This document shows positions 10,028-16,947 of a stretch of 16,947 bases of DNA, one piece after another. The position numbers were made by a program, and so were the translations under genes. The number at the start of each line of letters is the position of its first letter. Position 1 is the stretch's first letter. The notes under the pieces were generated by a model that was not told the origin of the DNA, made no database searches, and saw only the letters and a list, made by a program, of their open reading frames with translations. This DNA comes from Calocera cornea HHB12733 (taxonomy: Eukaryota > Basidiomycota > Dacrymycetes > Dacrymycetales > Dacrymycetaceae), in contig KV424196.1 of the NCBI GenBank assembly GCA_001632435.1, positions 1 through 16,947 of the forward strand. The letters are read 5' to 3'.

Positions 10028-11715
10028 CTACTCCTGCTCGGCCAGCACGACCTTCCGTCGCTCCGCCTTGGGCTTCCTGTCCCCCTCCCGCGTATGCGCC
10101 CTCCTCCGCTCCTCCTTCCCCCTCCCCGCCCGCTCCATCTCCCGCTTCAGCCGGCCAGCAGAGTAGATCGCCTTGGGCAGGTACCGTTGTCTTTCCACTT
10201 TGCGCACCTCGGGCGCATGCCGCCATTTCTCCACCAGCTTCGCACGGTACTCCCGCGCTGCCCGCTCCCGCCCGTCCACCACGCCCAGCTTGTCGCTCGC
10301 CCGCGCTTTCCACACACGCACATTCCCGTCGTCCGACCCCGAGAGGACGAACCGCGCGTCGGCCGTGTACTGCGTAGCGAACACCCTGCTTCCAAATCAG
10401 CGCTACTTCCCACACCCATCACTTCCGCACGTAGCACGCACCTCTGCATCCGCTTCCCGTGATACACCTCCCAGCTCCGCCCCTCCCCCTCCCGCCAGAG
10501 CCGCACCGTCCTGTCCCACCCGCCACTCACGAAACCCCGGCCCGTCGGCGTCCAGTCGCACGCCATGACCGCGGCAACATGGTCCTTGTATATCTGGGTC
10601 GGGCTCGCGAGGTTGCGCACGTCGAACGTGTACAAGTTATGGTCCTCTGAGGCGAGGAGCATCACCGTCGGCTGCGTGGGGTGCCACGAGAGCGCGTTCG
10701 CACGCAGCGCCATGACCACGCGCCGCTCGGCCTTGCCCGTGCGCACGTCGTACAGGCACATCGTCCTGTCCGTCCCCGTAGAGCCGAGCACAGACGTCTC
10801 AGACTGGTTGAACCGCACCGTCAGCACCGTCTCGGCGCCGTTCCCGAACCGCATGTTGAGGATCGGCTCGGTCCTGCGTTCCGGTCAGATCCTCCGCATA
10901 CACTTGCGTAGGGAAAACGCGCACTTTGTCTCATCCCACAGCTGCACGACATTGGACGCACTGGCGAACTGCGCCTCGCTCCTGTGATGGTCTACCGAGC
11001 TGCACCCCGACTTATCAGCGGTCCATATTCGGAAATTTGTTGGCAGAGAACACGCACTTGAACGCCATCTTCCCCATGAACGTCCTGACCGGCACCCCCG
11101 CCCCCGCCCCCGCCCCCGCCCTCCGCCGAGTAGAAGGCCCCGCCGTCTCCTCATCCGCTTCCTCCTGCTCCAGAGGATCGCTGTCCCCGTCCGCCTCCCA
11201 GAGCTTGATCGTGCGGTCGACGCTGCACGAGAGGATCTGCCGCGACCTCGTGAAGGTGAGGCCGGAGACGATCCCTTCGTGCGCTTTTATCCTCCTGAGC
11301 TGGGTGCGGGTCGGCAGGTGGTGCACAATTATCTCTGCCCGGCCCGACACATCAGTAGGAGCAGCAAGCGGTAAGGAGCAGCACACACCCCCATCGCCGC
11401 TCCCGCTCCCGACAACGCCGAGCCTGCCCGGGTCCTTCGCGAGCGTATACACCCCATCCACATGCCCCTCGAGCGCAGCAACAAACGGCTTGGCGTAGAT
11501 CCTGTCCATCTTCGCGGCCGTCAGGGCGCGCGTGTACTCCCGTGCGCGGGCGAAGGGGTGCAGCGAGGGGTCGAGGTTGCGCGAGCGCGGGGAGGGGTCG
11601 CCGGACCGTTGAGGGAGGGTCTGCGCGGCGGACCGCTCGAGGACTTTTATTTTCTGCGGGGGTGCGAAGGGATGTCAGATACATGACGGGCATGAGGGGG
11701 AGGAGGGCTAACCAT
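10028..11715 (-). CDS. SOF1: SOF1/DCAF13-type WD40 protein (U3 snoRNP, 18S rRNA maturation)
   Basis: Six reverse-strand exons (11715-11713, 11653-11389, 11334-11058, 10999-10925, 10873-10442, 10385-10028) join in frame to 469 residues. SOF1 is a nucleolar component of the small-subunit processome. Family hallmarks: the start MKIKVLERS, NLDPSLHPFARAREYTRAL, KMDRIYAKPF, then WD40 repeats (for example SVDRTIKLW, STGTDRTMCLYD, SGGWDRTVRLW, SGSDDGNVRVW), the FNSVDHHR block and the basic tail RHAPEVRKVERQRYLPKAIY followed by a Lys/Arg-rich end, the classic Sof1 C-terminus. Exon 1 is only the ATG, followed by a 58-59 nt intron. A 54-nt intron at 11388-11335 is in frame and stop-free, so it hides inside the open frame. 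Removing it restores SGDGEIIVHHL. A low-complexity insert (acidic, then GAGAGAG) sits between two blades. Confidence 0.93.
11095..11118. repeat. Hexanucleotide microsatellite (CCCCCG)x4 inside SOF1
   Basis: Four perfect CCCCCG units lie in exon 3 of the SOF1 gene and encode an Ala-Gly run on the reverse strand. The unit is six bases long, so gain or loss of units would keep the frame and only change the loop length. Confidence 0.8.
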
Positions 11716-12129
11716 GATCGCGGAGAATGGGTATCGAGGTGGTGTACTGTAAGCAGAACAGGATAGGCGCCTGCAGAAATTCAAGAGCGGTGGCGCAGTC
11801 AGGGACCAACGATCACACGCAAAGCAGGGAGTTAATCCAGTGATCGGCGAGTCCGGATCGCCTCTTCCAGTCATCCACTTCCCTGCGAACGTCGAGGCAT
11901 TGCCTGCTGACACAGGCATGTCTGAGCCAGACAGTGTCGTAAATTTACCGAGGTCAGAATGCACAGGTGAGCTTGGTCTATGTTTTTGCGAACGAATGTG
12001 TACATTATTTATGTAGACAGTATTATGCGACAATGCGACAGGAGGTACCAACCCATTCTATCTAGCCCAACCGAAGCCCCCCAGATCCCATTAGTTGTCC
12101 AACCCGAGCCCTGCATAAGCTCTCTTCGC
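11716..12129. other. Intergenic: SOF1 promoter side and secreted-protein 3' end
   Basis: This 414-base stretch lies upstream of SOF1 and downstream of the secreted-protein gene, both on the reverse strand. A reverse-strand open frame running into the SOF1 ATG reads through its first intron and is not a gene. Nothing else was recognised. Confidence 0.4.
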
Positions 12130-12474
12130 TCACGGATGGAAGCGCGCCATCCTCGCGCGCTTGTGCTTCTTCTGCTCGTTCCTGGCCTTCGCCTCGCTCA
12201 TAGCACCAAGTACGCCCTCCATACGCGCCTCCATGCGCCTTTCGAACTCGCCGTCAAGCTCGGTACGCTTGAGCTCCAGGTCGGGAAGTTCGACGGCGAT
12301 GGGAGCCGGGGCTGCGGCGCGTGCTGCTACAGTGGCGGGGCTCGCTTGGCGCGAGGAGACGGTGGCGGGGTTGCGGTGCCTCCCGATGCCGGGGACGGTC
12401 GGTGCGGCGAGGGCTGGGGAGGAGAGGACGGCGAGGAGGACGAGCGCGATCAGGTGGGTGAATGAAAAGCGCAT
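12130..12474 (-). CDS. Small secreted protein, cysteine-free, hypothetical
   Basis: A single exon of 114 residues. The start at 12474 gives a textbook signal peptide: MRFSFTH, hydrophobic core LIALVLLAVL, then SSPALA with likely cleavage after Ala23. The mature part begins Ala/Pro-rich with a doubled P-A-T-V motif (residues 36-39 and 46-49). From residue 62 it becomes highly charged and probably helical (ELPDLELKR, EFERRMEARMEG), ending in a basic tail KKHKRARMARFHP. A Lys-Arg pair at 69-70 could be a Kex2-type processing site. There are no cysteines, unlike many effector-like small secreted proteins. The reverse strand has a TATA-like box about 280 bases upstream. The open frame continues further upstream without motifs, but the signal peptide decides the start. 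No known family recognised. Confidence 0.68.
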   Translation of the reverse strand: MRFSFTHLIALVLLAVLSSPALAAPTVPGIGRHRNPATVSSRQASPATVAARAAAPAPIAVELPDLELKRTELDGEFERRMEARMEGVLGAMSEAKARNEQKKHKRARMARFHP

Positions 12475-13143
12475 TGGTGATGTTCGATTAGGTGGGTGCT
12501 GTATTAGGTGATGGTTGGGTGTGCTGAGTGCAGTGGTACGTGATGTGCGGTGTTGTGTGTTGTTGTAGAGTTGCGGGTGCGATGCGATGCGAGTGCGAGA
12601 CGGGGGGGCAACGAAGATCAACTTTGTATGTTCAGCTCTGGGGTGCGAGACAAAAAATGCAGCGAGAGTCCAGCTCCTGGCGTGCGAGAGATAGATGCAA
12701 AAAAGCGGATAAGACGATGGATGGCCCCATGTCGCTCCTTCCTGCTCAGGCCTTATATCCAGGACCCTGTGGGCAGAAGCCAGCCATTCAACACCTCTGT
12801 GAGGCAGCGCAGCGCACGGCGGGTCAGCGTTGCGCAACCAGCCACCGAGGGGGCGCGGGGCGCCCATTCTCGCCATTTTCACGCAGGGCGGAGAGACATG
12901 GCGGGCGGGCGCAGCAAGCCATCCCGGCCTTCAGGAGAGGTGGCCCGCGAGAACGTCGCTGCGCGGAGGCAATCCCGACCGCGCTCGGCTCCGGCTACTT
13001 AGCGCCCAGTTGGGCAGCGTCCGCCTCTCGACCAGCAGGCACGCCGGGCCATCGGGAGACATTGTCTCGCCTTTCGCGACATTCCACAAAACGCTCAAGC
13101 AAAAAGCGCCATGATCACCGTACAAGGCGCGTACCCTGTCTTG
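12475..13143. other. Promoter region of the secreted-protein gene and spacer
   Basis: The first part (to about 12770) is the likely 5' leader and promoter of the reverse-strand secreted-protein gene, rich in CA/CT on that strand. The rest holds only motif-free open frames and a perfect ten-base palindrome GTTGCGCAAC at 12829-12838. No gene is supported on either strand. Confidence 0.4.
12751..12760 (-). promoter_or_regulatory. TATA-like box of the secreted-protein gene
   Basis: GGATATAAGG on the reverse strand, about 277 bases upstream of the ATG at 12474. It implies a long leader, so a spliced 5' UTR or a closer start site is possible. Confidence 0.4.
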
Positions 13144-13615
13144 CTACTGTATGCATGTAGCAGCGCCTTGTAGTACAATCAAGCCTTCAGGTAGCGAGCG
13201 GTACGCGTCGAGCCGCTCCTGCCCTGGGTCCTGGGAGCCTATTTGCGCCCATGGGTCGGGAGACGGGGTGGCTAGGTTCTGGAAGTGCCGCAGGTGGCCG
13301 GCTTGCTCCTGAGTGAAGAGGGGGGGGGGGGTGTAGGGGGGCAGACAGAAGGGTAGCTTGCGCCGGAGGGGGCGCCCCCGTTTAGGGAGAATATGCCCGG
13401 GGCGGACGTAGTCTGAGTGTTGGTCATTGCGGGGTCCGGTAGATGCCGGACAAGAGCCGAGCATCGAGAGGAAGGTTGAGCTCATCGGGGGTGATGTTGT
13501 CGGTAGGTTATACAGTATGCTGCTGTAGAAGGGCCCGGCGCCGGTGATGTCATCTGCCCCATCCCGCACCCATGCGCTCAGGTGATAGCGCGCCGGCAGG
13601 GTCACGTTTGGCCGT
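13144..13615 (-). pseudogene. Decayed gene relic with several frameshifts
   Basis: An uninterrupted reverse-strand frame spans this region, but protein-like segments appear in three frames one after another: YHLSAWVRDGADD, then PDELNLPLDARLLSGIYRTPQ followed directly by a stop, then MTNTQTTSAPGIFSLNGGAP, then LFTQEQAGHLRHFQNLA with DPGQERLDAYR. There is no room for introns between them, so single-base indels fit best. The last switch coincides with a 12-base G run (13320-13331). A splice acceptor-like CTGAC...GCAG lies just before 13615. After DAYR (about 13198) the coding look ends. From memory, the EQ-HLRHF, DPGQE-LDAYR region recalls fungal proteins of the linalool dehydratase/isomerase-like family, but this is unverified. 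An intact gene with sequencing errors is an alternative. Confidence 0.42.
13320..13331. repeat. Homopolymer G12
   Basis: Twelve consecutive G bases on the + strand, inside the relic at 13144-13615. It is prone to slippage in the cell and to miscounting in sequencing. Confidence 0.9.
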
Positions 13616-13987
13616 CTGCATCAGCAGTCAGCGCCCATGGCTCTAGCACAGAGGCCAAATGGTATGGAGTGGCAGAGCACGAGGGTCGGGTGTTAGCGCC
13701 GACGCGAACGCGATGCGGCAAAACCCTGCAGCGCCGAGGCACATCACATGAGGACAATGCGTCGCTGCCTCCCTCAAGGCCATGGCCGCCCCCCACACTG
13801 TCCCGTACAACGCCACCTGGTATCCGGCCACTGCTTTGGGACACCAATGACGATCATACCACCGAGCCGTGGTGTCAGTTCCAATATCATTGCATGCGTC
13901 AACCACCAATAAAGTATAAATCAACCATGCCAATTCGCCCCTTTCATAACCATTCGACTCACAACATCCCCGCACAACCGAGAAAAG
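13616..13987 (+). promoter_or_regulatory. Promoter region of the second F-box gene (CCAAT and TATA boxes)
   Basis: CCAAT at 13906-13910 and TATAAA at 13915-13920 lie about 70 bases upstream of the ATG at 13988. An earlier ATG at 13927 is only seven bases past the TATA box and in another frame, so it is probably not transcribed. The rest of the stretch shows no supported gene. Confidence 0.6.
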
Positions 13988-15284
13988 ATGCTCCGCAGCC
14001 GGCTTTTCTTCCTTCCTACCACAGGGCGCCGTCGCTCAGCGATCGACAGGTTAGACAGCGATTCCTTGTTGATCATCTTCCAGCTATGTGTGCACGCGGA
14101 GCCCAAGTGCATCTGGTCTCTCGAGCAGGTTAGCAAACGGTGGAAGCGCTTAGCGCGCTCCAGTGGCGCACTGTCAGTCATCCCCCCTTCTCCCTTCACC
14201 GGATTGAACCTGTACTGAATTGACCCCTGGTTTATTCAACAGCTGGTCGACGATCAGCTTGAGCTACACGCAGGACGAGTTCCTGAGACGGTCCCCGACA
14301 CCTGTGCAGCTGGCCCGCCGCTGGCTCGATAGATCGGGTGATTCCGCTCCGCTGGATGTCACCCTCCACCTGGCGAACGTTTCGCTGATGCAAGCGGACA
14401 CGCTGCAGAGGCTCAAGGACGTGCTGCTCATTCTCCTTCCGTATTCCCACAGATGGCGCTCCTTCTCGTACGAGTTCATCAAGGAGAGCCTCATCGGCGT
14501 GAGCGCAGATCTCGGGCTCGGCGCCGAGGCCCTGGGCGAGCTCCGCGCGGTGATGGGCGAGACGCCCCTTCTGGAACGCCTCTCCATATCTGACACCCAG
14601 GGCTTGCGCAGCATGAACACTGCCCGCGAGCTGTTCACGATCGTGACCCAACCCCCGGCGCCGCGCCTCCGCACACTCTTGCTGCGAGGCGTGCGCCCGA
14701 CGGACGGCGGGCCGGGGAAGACCTCCTGGGACCTCCAGCGTCTGGACTGCGTCAGTGCTCCGTCCATGGGGGGGAACGTATGGTTCAACTTCCTTCAGAA
14801 ACAGCAGGGCCTGAAGACGCTCCTGGTTGCTGACGATTGGGAGTTCCCGGAAAACACTGTGCAGTCCGACGCGGAACCACGGCAACCAGGCAACCTCGTC
14901 CTTCCCCACTTGGAGAAGCTGACATTAGAAGATGCAGGTTCGCTCCGAGTGCGTGGGGTCCTCCAGAGGATGGAGCTTCCCTTGCTGTCCACGCTCGTGG
15001 TCCTTCGCATCATCCATTCAGGCATAGAGCTGCCCGATCTTCTCCAGGAGGTGGCTCTGACCGCCGGCCGTGCCTCTACCATTCGCCGGTTGACGCTGAT
15101 CATGACCCTGGGGGACTCCCTCCCGTGGTCGACACTCTCCAGGCTGCCTCAGCTCGAGTGCCTCGCAATGCTCATACCTTCATACCCTCACCGCAGGAAC
15201 ACTTGGAAGTTGGGGCTGCCCGACCTCTCACCGCTGTGCGAGCCGCAGGGGCAGCACTGGACGCGGAGTAGGGTCCACTATTGA
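13988..15284 (+). CDS. F-box protein, C-terminally truncated paralogue
   Basis: Two exons, 13988-14172 and 14243-15284, join across a 70-nt intron (GTCAGT...CAACAG) to 408 residues. The F-box covers about residues 20-62: IDRLDSDSLLIIFQLC, then CIWSLEQVSKRWKRLARSSGAL, followed by Trp63-Ser-Thr-Ile. The phase-2 intron just before that Trp is at the same place as in the reverse-strand gene at 5018-6578. The ligand region shares APLDV, LKDVL, SHRW-SFSY, MNTA-ELF, LRTL-LRGV and GKTSW-L with it. The expected role is substrate recognition in an SCF ubiquitin ligase; target unknown. Similarity ends near LSRLPQLECLAML. About 90 residues present at the end of the paralogue are missing, and the stop codon lies inside a palindrome that opens a foreign-looking block. 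It is probably a truncated gene, though transcription signals upstream look good. Confidence 0.75.
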
Positions 15285-15304
15285 GCGCCTTAAGCGCTCA
15301 ATAG
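15278..15304. repeat. Palindrome over the F-box stop codon
   Basis: CTATTGAGCGC (15278-15288) and GCGCTCAATAG (15294-15304) are perfect inverse copies around the loop CTTAA. The F-box stop TGA (15282-15284) lies in the left arm, so the palindrome is part of the foreign end that closed the reading frame. Confidence 0.85.
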
Positions 15305-15307
15305 CAG

Positions 15308-15438
15308 CCAATCAGCGCCTAAGCGGCTGATGCACGGAAGCGGCTGATTGGGTGCTGATTTGCATCCATCCGCTTCCGTGCTGAAAATCAGCACCCGCTC
15401 GCGCGCGTCGAGCAATCAGCTCCCGAAAGGAGCTGATT
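15308..15438. repeat. Array of AATCAGC/GCTGATT palindromes, partly interlocked
   Basis: The core AATCAGC or its inverse occurs seven times here (one copy lacks the last T). Perfect inverted pairs are: CCAATCAGC 15308-15316 with GCTGATTGG 15343-15351; GCACGGAAGCGG 15332-15343 with CCGCTTCCGTGC 15370-15381; GGGTGCTGATTT 15350-15361 with AAATCAGCACCC 15385-15396; AATCAGCTCC 15414-15423 with GGAGCTGATT 15429-15438. The second and third pairs cross each other, a pseudoknot-like layout if single-stranded. Such arrays resemble the subterminal binding-site repeats of DNA transposons. Confidence 0.85.
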
Positions 15439-15445
15439 TGCCTCC

Positions 15446-15482
15446 GGCCCAGGGGACGTCGCGCGTCTAAGTCCCCTGGGCC
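15446..15482. repeat. 12-base perfect inverted repeat
   Basis: GGCCCAGGGGAC (15446-15457) and GTCCCCTGGGCC (15471-15482) are perfect inverse copies with a 13-base loop. It is the right edge of the palindrome block. No U tract follows, so a terminator role is not suggested. Confidence 0.85.
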
Positions 15483-15960
15483 CTCTCTCTCCATCCTCCT
15501 CTTGACCACCACCGGCGTGCTCGCTGCCGCCGTCGTTGTCCTCGCCGCCGCCGCCCTGCCCGCCTCCGCCGCCGCCCCCGTCCCCGCCCCCGTCCCCGCC
15601 CGCTCGCCCGCCATCGCCGCCCTCGCCGCCGCCCCCTCCCGCCTGAGGACCTCCATCTGGAGGGCCTTGGCGTCAAGCAGGAGGGGTACTGTCGACCACT
15701 GTCGACCCCCCCGCCTTCCGCCCTCGAGACGTGCCGTCCCGGTCGGTGTGCGCATTTGACCTCCATCAGGAGGGCGAATCCACATCGAACGCCTCCAAGA
15801 AAGGCCGTCAAGAAGATTGAGAGACAGAGGCACGCGCATAAGTCCTCGTAGAGATATTCGTACGCGTTTCGGCCTCGGCGTGCGCAACCGCACAAGCTTC
15901 AACAATACGACGGGCGATCAGCAGGGTTTGGGGGCGTAGTCAGTGGGCAAAGTAGTGCAG
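15483..15960 (+). other. GC-rich low-complexity leader with short repeats
   Basis: No coding exon is supported. From 15526 to 15645 the DNA is a C-rich GCC/CCCG simple-sequence tract with a near-tandem CGTCCCCGCCC unit. GACCTCCATCTGGAGGGC (15648-15665) recurs with one change at 15758-15775, and each copy is itself palindromic. ACTGTCGACC is repeated back to back at 15688-15707. The open frame through the tract has no ATG. The right end (to 15960) is probably the untranslated first exon of the next gene, since GTAAGT follows directly. Confidence 0.5.
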
Positions 15961-16017
15961 GTAAGTCGGGTATGTTCTGCTGGCTACGCGATGCATTTAC
16001 TAACTACGTTTACACAG

Positions 16018-16947
16018 ATGCCTACAGCAACGTTTGAGACAGGGTATCGGGATGCTCCCAGAGATGCTGAGGGATACGATGAGGAATGGGCAGAGCAGCA
16101 CGGCCTGCCCGTTGTTAAAACCAAGTACAGATGGAAACCTGGTAAGTCTTTAGTTGCATTACTATCTAATACAGCATACTGACTAGTCTACAGATGCACC
16201 CAGGCCGAACTTCACCGACCATCGGCATCTGACGCTCTACGAGCGCTTCGCACGCGACACGGTGCATCGCTTCGCCAACGAGCCGACCCTCCTCCGACGC
16301 AGCGCAAGCCTGCTCCCGGCCGACCGATACAGCGTCGAGCAGTACGCCGCGCTGCAGATCGAAGACCCCGCCCTCCTCATCGCCAACTCGACCGACCTCG
16401 AGCTCCGGCAGCACTGGAGCGACTTCAAGGCGCGCTTCAAGGCCTGGTACCTCGGCCAGAGCGACCTCGACGACGGCGACGTCCCCTTCGTCAAGTCGGA
16501 GAACATGCGCAACCTCTGGGCGCGCGGTCCCCTCGACCCGACCGTCTACCCGCGGCCGTACAACGAGCGGTATCCTCATCGAGGATACTGCCCCGGCCCG
16601 CCCAGCGATCCGACCAACGCCATGGTCTGGTGGGCGCCGCTCCGCCTCGTCTGGTGGTCGCCGTTCGTCACTGGCAGGTTTCGCCAGCCGAACGACGACC
16701 TCTGGGACGGAGAAGTGCCCAACGCCGAGCACGTCAGGCTCTCGCGCCTGCTCAACGACATCTGCCAGGGCACGGCCGGCTTCATCAACGCCTGGTGGGC
16801 GAAGACGCTGTGCGACGCGCACGACGACTACTCCGAGCGCATCCGCGCCTTGGTCGCCCGCCTCCCCGACGCACACCCGCACCGCGAGCTCTACGGCGAC
16901 CTCTCCAAGCGCTGGGGCGGCAACTTCTCCCAGGAGAAGACCGACCT
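16018..16947 (+). CDS. Unrecognised protein, 3' end outside the window
   Basis: Exon 16018-16141 and exon 16194 to the window edge join across a 52-nt intron (GTAAGT...CTACAG). A 57-nt intron in the leader (15961-16017, with a TACTAAC branch site) ends right at the ATG. The 292 residues seen have no stop in the long GC-rich exon. Visible features: an acidic start (YRDAPRDAEGYDEEWAEQHG), LTLYERFARDTVHRFANEP, ELRQHWSDFKARFKAWYLGQ, and a Trp-rich stretch VWWAPLRLVWWSPF followed by FINAWWAKTLCDAHDDYSERI. No signal peptide or membrane segment is seen. I do not recognise the family. It follows a palindrome block, so it may belong to a mobile element or be an ordinary lineage-specific gene. GC use at third positions is very high in exon 2 and lower in exon 1. 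Confidence 0.7.

Noticed and set aside
11347..11388. Extra peptide GVCCSLPLAAPTDVSG in SOF1
   Set aside because: It is best explained as a 54-nt in-frame intron, since removal restores the conserved blade sequence.
12528..13160. Overlapping forward open frames of 94-210 codons
   Set aside because: They lie over the promoter of the reverse-strand secreted-protein gene, have no motifs and no splice logic.
13380..13440. DYVRPGHILP in the uninterrupted reverse frame, resembling the RPGHIFPL motif of DHBP synthase (riboflavin pathway)
   Set aside because: Surrounding residues do not fit that enzyme, and a different frame over the same bases (MTNTQTTSAPGIFSLNG) looks more like protein, so the match is probably chance.
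15502..15759. Forward open frame resembling a signal peptide (LAAAVVVLAAAALPASA)
   Set aside because: It has no ATG and is a translation of a simple GCC/CCCG repeat.
15943..16182. Forward open frame running from GTG through two intron-like segments
   Set aside because: It has no ATG start and reads through two clear introns (GTAAGT...CAG); the spliced model from 16018 gives a long continuous protein.
16166..16882. 238-codon reverse-strand open frame at the right end
   Set aside because: It is antisense to the long forward exon, which has good splice sites and a more protein-like composition.
1..16947. CRISPR arrays, bacterial operons or phage systems
   Set aside because: The window is clearly eukaryotic with spliceosomal introns, and no regularly spaced direct repeats were seen.

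Overview
The window looks like nuclear DNA of a basidiomycete fungus, most likely an Agaricomycete. Coding exons are GC-rich and split by 47-77 nt introns with GT...CTRAC...AG signals. There are F-box genes of the type expanded in mushroom-forming fungi, and a Ty3/gypsy element with a chromodomain-type tail. The species cannot be named from the sequence.

Layout. 1-1316: 3' end of a Ty3/gypsy polyprotein, a polypurine tract and a long LTR full of GGAAT/ATTCC pentamers. 1317-2500: repeat-derived, gene-poor DNA. 3029-4540 (+): an eight-exon CaMK-type calcium/calmodulin-dependent kinase. 5018-6578 (-): an F-box-like protein whose first exon was recovered by splicing. 6579-7803: intergenic DNA with a GGTTC-rich patch. 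7804-9637 (-): hexokinase, five exons. 10028-11715 (-): SOF1/DCAF13-type WD40 ribosome-biogenesis protein, six exons, the first being only the ATG. 12130-12474 (-): small secreted protein. 13144-13615 (-): decayed gene relic with several frameshifts. 13988-15284 (+): second F-box protein, a paralogue of the first, cut short at its C-terminus. 15278-15482: a dense array of palindromes starting exactly over the F-box stop codon. 15483-15960: GC-rich low-complexity leader with small repeats. 16018 to the window end (+): an unrecognised protein gene, open at the edge.

How it fits together. A conserved housekeeping core (CaM kinase, hexokinase, SOF1) sits among fast-evolving material: two F-box paralogues sharing one intron position, a small secreted protein, a gene relic, a retrotransposon end and a palindrome block. 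No operon-like or defence system is evident. The least explained segment is 15278 to the window end, where the palindrome array interrupts an F-box gene and leads into an unknown gene. A mobile element is the simplest reading, but the window shows only one end of it.
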